DNA of 5,363 bases, taken from an uncultured Desulfovibrio sp. (GTDB lineage Bacteria > Desulfobacterota > Desulfovibrionia > Desulfovibrionales > Desulfovibrionaceae). The notes beneath the pieces were generated by a model. That model was not told the DNA's origin and did no database searches. It was given only the letters and a program-made list of their open reading frames with translations. The stretch is from NCBI GenBank assembly GCA_945871415.1, contig CAMBWG010000174.1, positions 1 through 5,363 of the forward strand, written 5' to 3'. Position numbers and translations under genes: made by a program. Below, piece after piece: positions 1-5,280 of the stretch. Within the stretch, counting starts at the first letter, position 1, and each line of letters opens with the position of its first letter.

Positions 1-22
1 CGGCCATGTTCATTGTCTTCAT
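1..22 (-). CDS. Start of an unidentified minus-strand gene (partial)
   Basis: Only the first seven codons lie in the window, reading MKTMNMA on the minus strand from the ATG at 22-20. The start is supported by a strong Shine-Dalgarno AAGGAG at 34-29, six bases upstream of the ATG. A second in-frame ATG at 13-11 has no SD of its own at a good distance. No function can be assigned from seven residues. The gene is transcribed divergently from the membrane-protein gene at 170. The call rests on the SD and start codon alone. Confidence 0.6.
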
Positions 23-34
23 AGATAACTCCTT

Positions 35-51
35 GCGGGCTTTCCGCCCGC
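35..51. other. Small GC-rich hairpin in the minus-strand leader
   Basis: GCGGGC (35-40) and GCCCGC (46-51) form a 6-bp stem with a 5-base loop. It lies directly upstream of the SD of the minus-strand gene. If the weak promoter at 87-59 is real, the hairpin would sit near the 5' end of that mRNA. There is no T-tract on either side, so it is not a terminator. A role in mRNA stability or translation is only a guess. Confidence 0.35.
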
Positions 52-58
52 CATGCCG

Positions 59-87
59 GTTGTAGCGCGCCCGCGTTTCGGATGCAA
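59..87 (-). promoter_or_regulatory. Possible sigma70 promoter for the minus-strand gene
   Basis: Read on the minus strand, TTGCAT (87-82) and TACAAC (64-59) are separated by 17 bases. They match the -35 and -10 consensus at 3/6 and 4/6 positions. The placement fits a short leader before the ATG at 22. The match is weak and could be chance. Confidence 0.25.
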
Positions 88-105
88 GAAGGCCGGGACG
101 CGCCA

Positions 106-134
106 TTGTATTTCCCGCGGGCTGACGTTATGCT
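106..134 (+). promoter_or_regulatory. Possible sigma70 promoter for the membrane-protein gene
   Basis: TTGTAT (106-111) and TATGCT (129-134) are 17 bases apart, with 3/6 and 4/6 consensus matches. The spacer holds the 8-base palindrome CCCGCGGG (114-121). Downstream, GGGGA (135-139) can pair with TCCCC (148-152) just ahead of the SD at 158-164. The call is weak and rests on spacing and position only. Confidence 0.25.
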
Positions 135-169
135 GGGGAATGCAGTATCCCCTTGCAAAAGGAGACATC

Positions 170-625
170 ATGTCGGAACAGCATCCACATCTTCCCCATA
201 AATTTGACAATCACACAAAAAGCGACGGGGAAAAAGTCTACGATGCCGAAGTGATCCATGAAGAATACCGCCATGAGGAAAGAACGTCGTACGGTAACGG
301 TTCGCAAGGACAGCGCGGCTTTCATGGCACAACCTGGAGCTGGACGTCCATGCGCGGCGGCATGGGAGGCATGGGCGGTTTTGACGCGGCGTCGCGTTAT
401 GCCCCGGCCATAACCGTTTTTCTGCTCATTGTCGTTCTTGTCCGTTTCGGCTTTCTCGCCGGTCTGGGCTTCCTCTTCTTTTATGCCATAGGCGCGGCCT
501 TCGGCACGTTGCAGCTTATCCGGCGCATCGCCGAGGGCAAGGCTGCCAGTCCCTGGCTGTGGCGCATCGCCAACTGGACAATTTCCTTTCTGCTGGCCGG
601 ATGGCTCTCCGGCGGTTTTCGCTAG
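170..625 (+). CDS. Uncharacterised membrane protein, 151 residues
   Basis: I do not recognise a named family. The ATG at 170 is chosen because AAAGGAG (158-164) lies five bases upstream; the frame is open further back but has no such signal. Residues 1-50 are hydrophilic and charged, rich in His, Glu, Asp and Lys, so probably an extra-membrane tail. Residues 51-70 are rich in Gly, Trp and Met, with the MRGGMGGMGG stretch at 61-70. Two hydrophobic segments follow at about 78-97 and 98-117. A basic turn (RRIAEGK, 118-124) leads to a third hydrophobic segment at about 129-149. There is no signal peptide and no catalytic motif. The layout suggests a small integral inner-membrane protein with a long N-terminal tail. 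The GIY-YIG gene starts 12 bases after the stop, so the two are probably co-transcribed, but that gives no clear clue to function. Confidence 0.8.
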   Translation: MSEQHPHLPHKFDNHTKSDGEKVYDAEVIHEEYRHEERTSYGNGSQGQRGFHGTTWSWTSMRGGMGGMGGFDAASRYAPAITVFLLIVVLVRFGFLAGLGFLFFYAIGAAFGTLQLIRRIAEGKAASPWLWRIANWTISFLLAGWLSGGFR

Positions 626-637
626 CGCGTTTTTCCT

Positions 638-925
638 TTGCCCGTGTTTCAGGTGTACTTCGTCTATATGGTCCGCTGCGCGGATGGCAGCCTGTACTGC
701 GGCATAACAACGCAGCCGGCACGTCGGCTCCGGCAGCATAACGGGGAATTGTCCGGCGGGGGACGCTACACGCGCAGCCGCCGTCCCGTGCGGCTTGTGG
801 CATGCCGCACCTGCGCCGACAAGGGGGAAGCCCTGTCGCTGGAGGCGCGGCTAAAAAAACTGCCGCGCCGGCAAAAGCTGAAAGCCCTGTACAACCTCCC
901 GGACAGGCCGGAAGACGACGCATGA
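638..925 (+). CDS. GIY-YIG nuclease domain protein (UPF0213/YhbQ-like)
   Basis: This is a 95-residue single-domain protein of the GIY-YIG superfamily, the same size class as E. coli YhbQ. Counting from the TTG at 638, the GIY-like strand is YFVYMV (7-12) and the YIG element is YCG (20-22). The expected basic helix ARRLRQHN (28-35) carries the conserved Arg and His. The metal-binding Glu is probably E69 in SLEARLKKL. Such domains cut DNA using one divalent metal; the cellular role of the stand-alone YhbQ-like group is not well established, though DNA repair is often suggested. The start is uncertain: no ATG precedes the domain and no SD is visible. TTG 638, GTG 644 and GTG 653 are all in frame, and the ATG at 668 would cut off the first strand. 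Translation may be coupled to the upstream gene, whose stop at 623-625 is in the same frame. Confidence 0.85.
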   Translation: MPVFQVYFVYMVRCADGSLYCGITTQPARRLRQHNGELSGGGRYTRSRRPVRLVACRTCADKGEALSLEARLKKLPRRQKLKALYNLPDRPEDDA

Positions 926-1005
926 GCGGCAAAAAAACGGACGGGATTCCCGGCCCGAAGATAGCGGAGAAACCGCGCTTTTTCCGCGAAACGACAGGCC
1001 GTATG

Positions 1006-1030
1006 GCTTGAAATGCAGAGCATTTCAAGC
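1006..1030. repeat. Perfect 11-bp inverted repeat (hairpin) before the exporter gene
   Basis: GCTTGAAATGC (1006-1016) and GCATTTCAAGC (1020-1030) are exact reverse complements around a 3-base AGA loop. No T-tract follows on either strand, so a classic intrinsic terminator is unlikely. The right half overlaps a second possible hairpin, CAGAGCAT (1016-1023) with ATGCTCTG (1036-1043), and the two cannot form together. Parts of this sequence recur in other gaps of the window (AAATGCAGAG again at 2463-2472), which points to a short intergenic repeat. Confidence 0.7.
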
Positions 1031-1081
1031 TGAAGATGCTCTGGACATTATCATAGTTCAGGTTTCAGACAGGTTTACGGA

Positions 1082-1708
1082 ATGATACCCATTGATGTTG
1101 CGCTGGCCTTTTTTGGCTCGGCCGTGATTCTGGCGCTGGCCCCGGGGCCGGATATTCTTTTTGTTCTCTCCCAGTCGGCGCTGTACGGTGCGCGGGCGGG
1201 CATCTGCACCACGCTGGGCCTTGCCTCCGGCCTTATTGTGCATACCACGGCGGTGGCTCTGGGGGTGGCGGTTCTGTTTCAGACCTCCGCGCTGGCCTTT
1301 ACCCTGCTGAAGGTTGCGGGGGCCGCCTACCTGCTCTATCTGGCGTGGCTGTCGTTCCGGGCGGGCGCGGTTCTGTCGGGCACGGGCAAAGTCGATTTTC
1401 TCGGCTACGGGGCCCTTTATCGCCGCGGCATCATCATGAATGTCACCAACCCCAAGGTAACGCTTTTCTTTCTGGCATTTCTGCCGCAGTTCTGCGATCC
1501 CGCGCGCGGCAGCATCGCCGCGCAGGTGGGTCTGTTCGGCGGTATCTTCATGCTGGCGACCCTGCTTGTCTTTTCATCCGTGGCAGCGGCGGGCGGAGCC
1601 ATTGCGGCCCGGTTCAACCAGTCCCAGAAGGCGCAGATACTGCTGCATCGCTGTGCGGGCGTCATCTTTGTCGGCATGGCGCTGCTGCTCCTCTTTGCCC
1701 ACCGCTGA
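1082..1708 (+). CDS. LysE/RhtB family amino-acid exporter
   Basis: This 208-residue protein has the full length and pattern of the LysE/RhtB (threonine/homoserine efflux) family, inner-membrane proteins that export amino acids or related metabolites using the proton gradient. The family signature is in the N-terminal half: PGPDILFVLS (21-30), then SALYGARAGI (32-41), then a Gly-rich helix TLGLASGLIVH (44-54). The middle carries LLKVAGAAYLLYLAW (75-89), and the second half carries NVTNPKVTLFFLAFLPQF (120-137), also typical. Six hydrophobic helices can be placed at roughly 5-25, 40-65, 70-95, 117-137, 147-175 and 188-206. The substrate cannot be told from sequence. The ATG at 1082 has a weak SD (CAGG, ending at 1073). 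Gaps of 156 bases before it and 218 bases after it suggest a single-gene unit. TATCAT at 1049-1054 could be a -10 box, but no good -35 partner is seen. Confidence 0.92.
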   Translation: MIPIDVALAFFGSAVILALAPGPDILFVLSQSALYGARAGICTTLGLASGLIVHTTAVALGVAVLFQTSALAFTLLKVAGAAYLLYLAWLSFRAGAVLSGTGKVDFLGYGALYRRGIIMNVTNPKVTLFFLAFLPQFCDPARGSIAAQVGLFGGIFMLATLLVFSSVAAAGGAIAARFNQSQKAQILLHRCAGVIFVGMALLLLFAHR

Positions 1709-1798
1709 TTCACCCTCTGGACATTTTCAGCTTGAAACGCTGTGCCGCCGCCTCGCGTTTTGCCTTTTTCAAAGGTGAAACGCTCTGGCGAAGCCGAC
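1709..1798. other. Intergenic stretch after the exporter with short repeat fragments
   Basis: No gene is supported here. It holds CTCTGGACATT (1715-1725), an exact copy of 1039-1049, and AGCTTGAAA (1729-1737), the reverse complement of 1023-1031. TGAAACGCT occurs twice, at 1733-1741 and 1776-1784. A weak 5-bp hairpin, TTTCA (1767-1771) with TGAAA (1776-1780), is present, but no convincing terminator for the exporter gene is seen. Confidence 0.5.
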
Positions 1799-1827
1799 TT
1801 GACAGCCGACGCCCCCCAACGTAAAGG
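1799..1827 (+). promoter_or_regulatory. Probable promoter of the yceD-rpmF-plsX-fabH cluster
   Basis: A perfect -35 box TTGACA (1799-1804) is followed after 17 bases by TAAAGG (1822-1827), a 3/6 match to the -10 consensus. It stands in the gap before yceD and would give a leader of about 90 bases. A very similar arrangement, TTGACA then TAAAGA, precedes the tRNA genes at 4875-4902. The -35 is convincing; the -10 is not. Confidence 0.45.
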
Positions 1828-1891
1828 CGAAGAAAAAGAAACGTCTGTCACGGATCAAATCTGCCGATCCCGTGCCGGCAACATATTTTTC

Positions 1892-1908
1892 CGGAGAGAA
1901 GCTCTCCG
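1892..1908 (+). promoter_or_regulatory. Leader hairpin just upstream of yceD
   Basis: CGGAGAG (1892-1898) pairs with CTCTCCG (1902-1908) around a 3-base loop. Only three Ts follow, so it is a poor terminator. It ends six bases before the yceD SD (GAGGTGG, 1915-1921). The SD itself can form a short hairpin, GAGG (1915-1918) with CCTC (1922-1925). Together these could tune translation of yceD; no known riboswitch class is recognised. Confidence 0.4.
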
Positions 1909-1926
1909 TTTCACGAGGTGGCCTCC

Positions 1927-2454
1927 ATGTCCGACACCCGCATTCCTCTTGGCGCGCTTTCCCCGGAAGGTCTGGAGCTGCATCTTGACGATCAGGCGCT
2001 CTGGACCGGCCCGCTGGCCGAATTCGGCATGGACTGCCGTATCACCAGTCCCATTTCAGCCGATATCAGCATTCAGCCGCTGGAAAACGGTTACCTTATA
2101 CGCGGCAAAATTTCCGGCGACGTGATGGTTCCGTGCAATCGCTGCGCCGAACCCATGCCCGTGCATCTCGAAGAAAAATTCGAGGATTTCGAGGATACGC
2201 CCGCCGAAGAGACCGAGCCTGACGGCGAAAGCCGTATCATTGAAGAAAAGGGCGCGCTCTATCTGGATGTCGCCGCCATTGTCTGGGAACAGTTTGTGCT
2301 GGCCCTTCCGCCCAATCCCCTCTGCCGCCCGGACTGCAAGGGGCTGTGCCCCGAATGCGGCGCCAATCTGAACGAAGGTATGTGCGCCTGTTCCCGCGAC
2401 GAAGGCGATCCCCGTATGGCCGTGCTGCGCGGTCTGAAAATCAGGAAGCAGTAG
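1927..2454 (+). CDS. yceD: YceD/DUF177 family protein (23S rRNA accumulation factor)
   Basis: This 175-residue protein matches the DUF177/YceD family, whose gene usually sits directly before rpmF. YceD proteins have been linked to normal 23S rRNA levels; the biochemical activity is not settled. The N-terminal half is a beta-rich domain ending in the family motif VPCNRCAEP (68-76), with C70 and C73. An acidic linker (about 82-108) follows. The C-terminal part carries PNPLCRPDCKGLCPECGANLN (129-149 region), with C133, C137, C141 and C144, plus C153 and C155, which suggests metal binding. The ATG at 1927 is preferred over the in-frame GTG at 1918, because GAGGTGG (1915-1921) is a good SD for the ATG and overlaps the GTG. 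rpmF follows after 132 bases. Confidence 0.93.
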   Translation: MSDTRIPLGALSPEGLELHLDDQALWTGPLAEFGMDCRITSPISADISIQPLENGYLIRGKISGDVMVPCNRCAEPMPVHLEEKFEDFEDTPAEETEPDGESRIIEEKGALYLDVAAIVWEQFVLALPPNPLCRPDCKGLCPECGANLNEGMCACSRDEGDPRMAVLRGLKIRKQ

Positions 2455-2586
2455 CCCCGCGAAAATGCAGAGGGACATCCCCTAGACATTTACTGGAAAA
2501 TCTGCTACGCATCTTCGTCTCACGTTGCCCCGAAAAGGGGCGGACTATCGACTACAGCTTCCGTACTCGGAAAAGGAGAATATGCA
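2455..2586 (+). other. yceD-rpmF intergenic leader with two hairpins
   Basis: This spacer holds a first hairpin made of AAATG (2463-2467) with CATTT (2487-2491) and an inner helix AGGG (2471-2474) with CCCT (2480-2483). A second hairpin is GCCCC (2527-2531) with GGGGC (2537-2541) around a GAAAA loop. Neither is followed by a T-tract. The first one shares AAATGCAGAG and a near-copy of CTGGACATT (CTAGACATT, 2482-2490) with the gap before the exporter gene. The rpmF SD is AAGGAG at 2573-2578. Confidence 0.45.
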
Positions 2587-2769
2587 ATGGCCGTTCAGCA
2601 GAATAAAAAGTCCCGTTCCCGCAAGGGCATGCGCCGCTCTCATGACCGCGTGGCCGTGCCTGCCGTGATCTACTGCTCCTGCGGTGAACCCACCGTGCCC
2701 CACAGCGTTTGCCCCAGCTGCGGCAGCTACAAGGGCCGTCAGGTGGTCGCCAAGACCGACGCCGAATAA
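2587..2769 (+). CDS. rpmF: 50S ribosomal protein bL32
   Basis: This is a full-length 60-residue bL32, a structural protein of the large ribosomal subunit. The N-terminal basic tail MAVQQNKKSRSRKGMRRSHD (1-20) is the family hallmark. It is the zinc-ribbon form, with C30 and C32 in the first knuckle and C42 and C45 (CPSC) in the second. The first knuckle is C-S-C; Gram-positive zinc-binding homologues such as Bacillus have C-P-S-C, so one residue is missing, while the nine-residue spacing to the second knuckle is unchanged. The ATG at 2587 has the SD AAGGAG (2573-2578) eight bases upstream; the ATG at 2582 is out of frame. The TAA stop overlaps the plsX start by one base (TAATG). The yceD-rpmF-plsX-fabH order is widely conserved. 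Confidence 0.98.
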   Translation: MAVQQNKKSRSRKGMRRSHDRVAVPAVIYCSCGEPTVPHSVCPSCGSYKGRQVVAKTDAE

Positions 2770-3803
2770 TGAGTACGCGCCCCATCATCGCCGTGGACGC
2801 CATGGGCGGGGACTTCGGCCCCGCCGTGGTGGTGCCGGGAGCCATTGAGGCCGCCCGGCTCCACGATCTGCACGTTCGGCTTGTGGGCAACACCCCCAAG
2901 CTGGAGGCCGAGCTGGCCAAGCTCGACTTGGCCAACGTTCACTTTGATATCGTCCACGCCGACGATGTGGTGCACATGAATGAAAAGCCTTCCGACATTC
3001 TGCGCCGGAAAAAGAACGCCTCCATTCAGGTCGCCTGCCGGCTGGTGAAGGACGGCGAAGCCGACGGCGTGGTCAGCGCCGGGCATTCCGGCGCAACGGT
3101 GGCTTGCGGCATGTTCATCATGGGGCGCCTGCCGGGTGTGGAGCGCCCCGCCCTTGCCGCGCTGCTGCCGACGGAAAAAGACCCCGTCGTGGTGCTTGAC
3201 GCGGGCGCCAATGTGGACTGTCGGCCGTACCATCTCTTTCAGTTCGGGCTCATGGGCGACGCCTTTGCCCGCGATCTGCTGGGCTATGCCTCGCCCCGTG
3301 TCAGCCTGCTGAGCATCGGCGAAGAGGAAGGCAAGGGCAACAGTCAGGTCAAGGAAGCCTACGAACTGCTGAAGATGGCGCAGAACCTCAACTTCATCGG
3401 CAATGCCGAAGGCCGGGACATCTTCACCGGCGATGTGGACGTGGTGGTCTGCGACGGCTTTGTGGGCAATATCGTCGTCAAGATGAGCGAAGGCCTGGCG
3501 ACCTCGCTGATCCATATGCTCAAGCGGGTGTTTACGTCCGGGCTGCTGCCCAGTCTGGGTGGTCTGCTGGCCAAGGGCGCCTTCAAAAAGTTCGCCAAAA
3601 CCATAGACTATGCCGAAATCGGCGGCGCGCCGCTGCTGGGTCTGCAAAGTCTGGCTATTGTCTGTCATGGGCGATCCAATGCGCGCGCCATGACCAATGC
3701 CATCAAGATGGGCGGCACTTTCGTGCGCAAGGGCACCAACAATCGTCTTGCCGAAACCATTCTGGCCAACGAGGAGCTGACCCGCTTCTCCCGCGCCATA
3801 TAA
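2769..3803 (+). CDS. plsX: Phosphate acyltransferase PlsX
   Basis: This 344-residue protein is of normal family length. PlsX is a peripheral membrane enzyme that converts acyl-ACP and inorganic phosphate to acyl-phosphate, the acyl donor for PlsY in phosphatidic-acid synthesis. The N-terminal signature IIAVDAMGGDFGP (6-18) is exact for the family. Further conserved blocks are SAGHSGATVACG (103-114), with the loop typical of PlsX; VLDAGANVDCRP (142-153); LLSIGEEEGKGN (180-191); and the C-terminal blocks FIGNAEGRDIFTGDVDVVVCDGFVGN (starting near 209) and YAEIGGAPLLG (281-291). The ATG at 2769 is chosen because the signature begins a few residues later. It overlaps the rpmF stop (TAATG) and has no SD of its own, so translation is probably coupled to rpmF. 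Confidence 0.98.
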   Translation: MSTRPIIAVDAMGGDFGPAVVVPGAIEAARLHDLHVRLVGNTPKLEAELAKLDLANVHFDIVHADDVVHMNEKPSDILRRKKNASIQVACRLVKDGEADGVVSAGHSGATVACGMFIMGRLPGVERPALAALLPTEKDPVVVLDAGANVDCRPYHLFQFGLMGDAFARDLLGYASPRVSLLSIGEEEGKGNSQVKEAYELLKMAQNLNFIGNAEGRDIFTGDVDVVVCDGFVGNIVVKMSEGLATSLIHMLKRVFTSGLLPSLGGLLAKGAFKKFAKTIDYAEIGGAPLLGLQSLAIVCHGRSNARAMTNAIKMGGTFVRKGTNNRLAETILANEELTRFSRAI

Positions 3804-3818
3804 ATGACGGAAGCATTC

Positions 3819-4808
3819 ATGAAGACCAATTGCTACATCCATGCCCTGTGCGGGTATGTTCCTGATGCCGTCCTGACCAATGACGATCTGAGCGCCATGG
3901 TCGACACCAACGACGAATGGATCACCTCCCGCACCGGTATCAAGCGTCGGCATAAGCTGAACGCCGATCAGAATGCTTCCGATCTGGCTGTCGAAGCCGC
4001 TCAGAAAACGCTGGCCCAATGCGGCGTCAAGGCGGAACAGCTCACGCATATTATTGCCGCCACCTGCACGCCGGACGCTATTTCCCCTTCCGTAGCCTGC
4101 CTCGTGGGCGGCAAGATCGGCGCCGGGTCCGTCATGGCCTTTGACGTCAGCGCCGCCTGTTCCGGTTTTCTGTACGGGCTTTCCGTCTGCCGGGGTCTGC
4201 TTGCGGCCGATCCCGACGCACAGATTCTTTTTGTCTGCACCGAGGCACTGACGCGGCGCGTGGACTGGACGGATCGCAGCACCTGCGTGCTTTTCGGCGA
4301 CGGCGCCAGCGCCTGCCTGATTAACGCCCGGAGCGACGGGGCCGAAGCCGAGCTGGAAGACGTCATCTGCCGCAGCGACGGCGCGCTGCACGAGCTGATC
4401 GTCGTAGGCGGCGGCACGAGCTGCGCCTATGCCAAAGGCGACAGCGTTGACGAACACTTTTTCATCCAGATGCAGGGCCGCGAGGTCTACAAGCATGCCG
4501 TGCGCCAGATGACGCATATCTGCGAGGAAGTTCTGGAGCGTAACGGTCTGAAGATTGACGATGTCGCCCTGCTGGTGCCGCATCAGGCGAATCTGCGCAT
4601 CATCGAAGCGGTGGGAAGCCGCCTGCATATCGCGACCGAACATGTCTTTACCAATGTGGCGGAATACGGTAACACCTCGTCGGCTTCCGTGCCGCTGGCT
4701 CTGCGCGATGCCCATGATCAGGGACGGCTCAGGGCCGGAGATCGCGTCCTCATGACGGCCTTCGGCAGCGGCCTCACCTGGGCGGGCGGTCTGCTGCGTT
4801 TCTTCTAG
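3819..4808 (+). CDS. fabH: Beta-ketoacyl-ACP synthase III (KAS III)
   Basis: This 329-residue enzyme starts type II fatty-acid synthesis in the cytoplasm by condensing acetyl-CoA with malonyl-ACP to acetoacetyl-ACP. The Cys-His-Asn triad is intact: C114 in DVSAACSGFLYGL (109-121), H255 in VPHQANLRII (253-262) and N285 in YGNTSSAS (283-290). The N-terminal block NDEWITSRTGI (31-41) and the C-terminal FGSGLTWAG (315-323) are also typical. The ATG at 3819 is preferred because ACGGAAG (3807-3813) is a suitable SD five bases upstream and the protein then begins as FabH usually does. An in-frame ATG at 3804, directly after the plsX stop, would add MTEAF but has no SD. The gene is probably in one operon with plsX. 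The usual partners fabG, acpP and fabF do not follow within the window; tRNA genes do. Confidence 0.97.
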   Translation: MKTNCYIHALCGYVPDAVLTNDDLSAMVDTNDEWITSRTGIKRRHKLNADQNASDLAVEAAQKTLAQCGVKAEQLTHIIAATCTPDAISPSVACLVGGKIGAGSVMAFDVSAACSGFLYGLSVCRGLLAADPDAQILFVCTEALTRRVDWTDRSTCVLFGDGASACLINARSDGAEAELEDVICRSDGALHELIVVGGGTSCAYAKGDSVDEHFFIQMQGREVYKHAVRQMTHICEEVLERNGLKIDDVALLVPHQANLRIIEAVGSRLHIATEHVFTNVAEYGNTSSASVPLALRDAHDQGRLRAGDRVLMTAFGSGLTWAGGLLRFF

Positions 4809-4932
4809 AGTGTTTTCAAAGTAAAAAAAACTCCAGCCGACATTTCCGCCGGATGCCGCAGCGTAAGAAGACGTTTGACAACGGGCGCATCTTGGATAAA
4901 GAAAAAACAGCCGGCAATGGCTGTCCCCCTGT
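4809..4932 (+). other. fabH-tRNA intergenic region without a clear terminator
   Basis: An A-rich run (4824-4831) follows fabH, but no stable hairpin with a T-tract is seen, so where fabH transcription ends is unclear. The tRNA leader holds a 6-bp hairpin, ACAGCC (4907-4912) with GGCTGT (4919-4924). CCCCT (4926-4930) could also pair with AGGGG (4935-4939) of the first tRNA acceptor strand. Confidence 0.4.
4875..4902 (+). promoter_or_regulatory. Probable promoter of the tRNA-Tyr array
   Basis: A perfect -35 box TTGACA (4875-4880) is followed after 16 bases by TAAAGA (4897-4902), a 3/6 match to the -10 consensus. It would start transcription about 25 bases before the first tRNA. No comparable -35 box is seen in the spacers between the tRNA copies, so one promoter may serve the whole array. 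Confidence 0.45.
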
Positions 4933-5018
4933 GGAGGGGTTCCCGAGTGGCCAAAGGGAACAGACTGTAAATCTGTCGTCGTAAGACTTCGGTGGTTCAA
5001 ATCCACCCCCCTCCACCA
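4933..5018 (+). tRNA. tRNA-Tyr: tRNA-Tyr (anticodon GTA), copy 1
   Basis: The 86-base gene folds as a class II tRNA. The acceptor stem is GGAGGGG (4933-4939) with CCCCTCC (5008-5014), discriminator A (5015) and an encoded CCA (5016-5018). The anticodon stem ACAGA/TCTGT (4960-4964, 4972-4976) holds the loop CTGTAAA with anticodon GTA at 4967-4969. The extra arm is GTC (4978-4980) with GAC (4985-4987), a long variable arm as expected for bacterial tRNA-Tyr. The T stem is GGTGG/CCACC (4991-4995, 5003-5007). All stems pair, so the gene looks functional. Confidence 0.97.
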
Positions 5019-5091
5019 GACAGATATTCCGGCAACGGCCGCGCACAGAGACTTTCGCCGCGCCGCCATCATATTTCCTCTTGGAAACACC

Positions 5092-5118
5092 TGACGCCGC
5101 CCGGCATGAACGGCGTCA
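5092..5118. repeat. 8-bp hairpin in the first tRNA spacer
   Basis: TGACGCCG (5092-5099) pairs with CGGCGTCA (5111-5118) around an 11-base loop. It ends three bases before the next tRNA and is not followed by Ts. It could mark a processing site in a polycistronic tRNA transcript or slow polymerase; no evidence separates these. Confidence 0.55.
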
Positions 5119-5121
5119 CGT

Positions 5122-5207
5122 GGAGGGGTTCCCGAGTGGCCAAAGGGAACAGACTGTAAATCTGTCGTCGTAAGACTTCGGTGGTTCAAATCCACCCCCC
5201 TCCACCA
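5122..5207 (+). tRNA. tRNA-Tyr: tRNA-Tyr (anticodon GTA), copy 2
   Basis: This copy is identical to copy 1 over all 86 bases, including the encoded CCA (5205-5207), with anticodon GTA at 5156-5158. The spacer from copy 1 is 103 bases (5019-5121). Identity of gene and spacer together points to recent duplication or continuing homogenisation by recombination. Confidence 0.97.
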
Positions 5208-5280
5208 GACAGATATTCCGGCAACGGCCGCGCACAGAGACTTTCGCCGCGCCGCCATCATATTTCCTCTTGGAAACACC

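Noticed and set aside
53..169. Upstream extension of the membrane-protein gene
   Set aside because: The frame is open from 53, but the strong SD at 158-164 marks the ATG at 170, and the upstream part overlaps the possible divergent promoters.
128..739. 203-codon minus-strand frame opposite the membrane-protein gene
   Set aside because: It is antisense to two better-supported genes, has no ribosome site and resembles no family; it is a GC-driven shadow.
1345..1851. Frames inside and opposite the exporter gene and beyond its end
   Set aside because: The exporter frame has family motifs along its whole length; the others are Arg/Pro/Ser-rich shadows without start signals.
4809..4835. Terminator after fabH
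   Set aside because: The A-run and T-run can pair only partly, no GC-rich stem precedes a T-tract, and so no terminator is called.
4816..5046. 76-codon minus-strand frame containing GGGFEPPKSYDDRF
   Set aside because: This is another frame of the tRNA-Tyr complement, often mis-annotated as a protein; it has no SD and no family support.
2739..5279. 846-codon open frame on the minus strand across plsX, fabH and the tRNA genes
   Set aside because: It is antisense to two certain genes with intact motifs and runs through tRNA genes. Its length follows from high GC codon use and from the 189-bp repeat (63 codons), which keeps the frame open through each unit. Its VDLNHRS-type N-terminal part is a known false protein from the complement of tRNA-Tyr.
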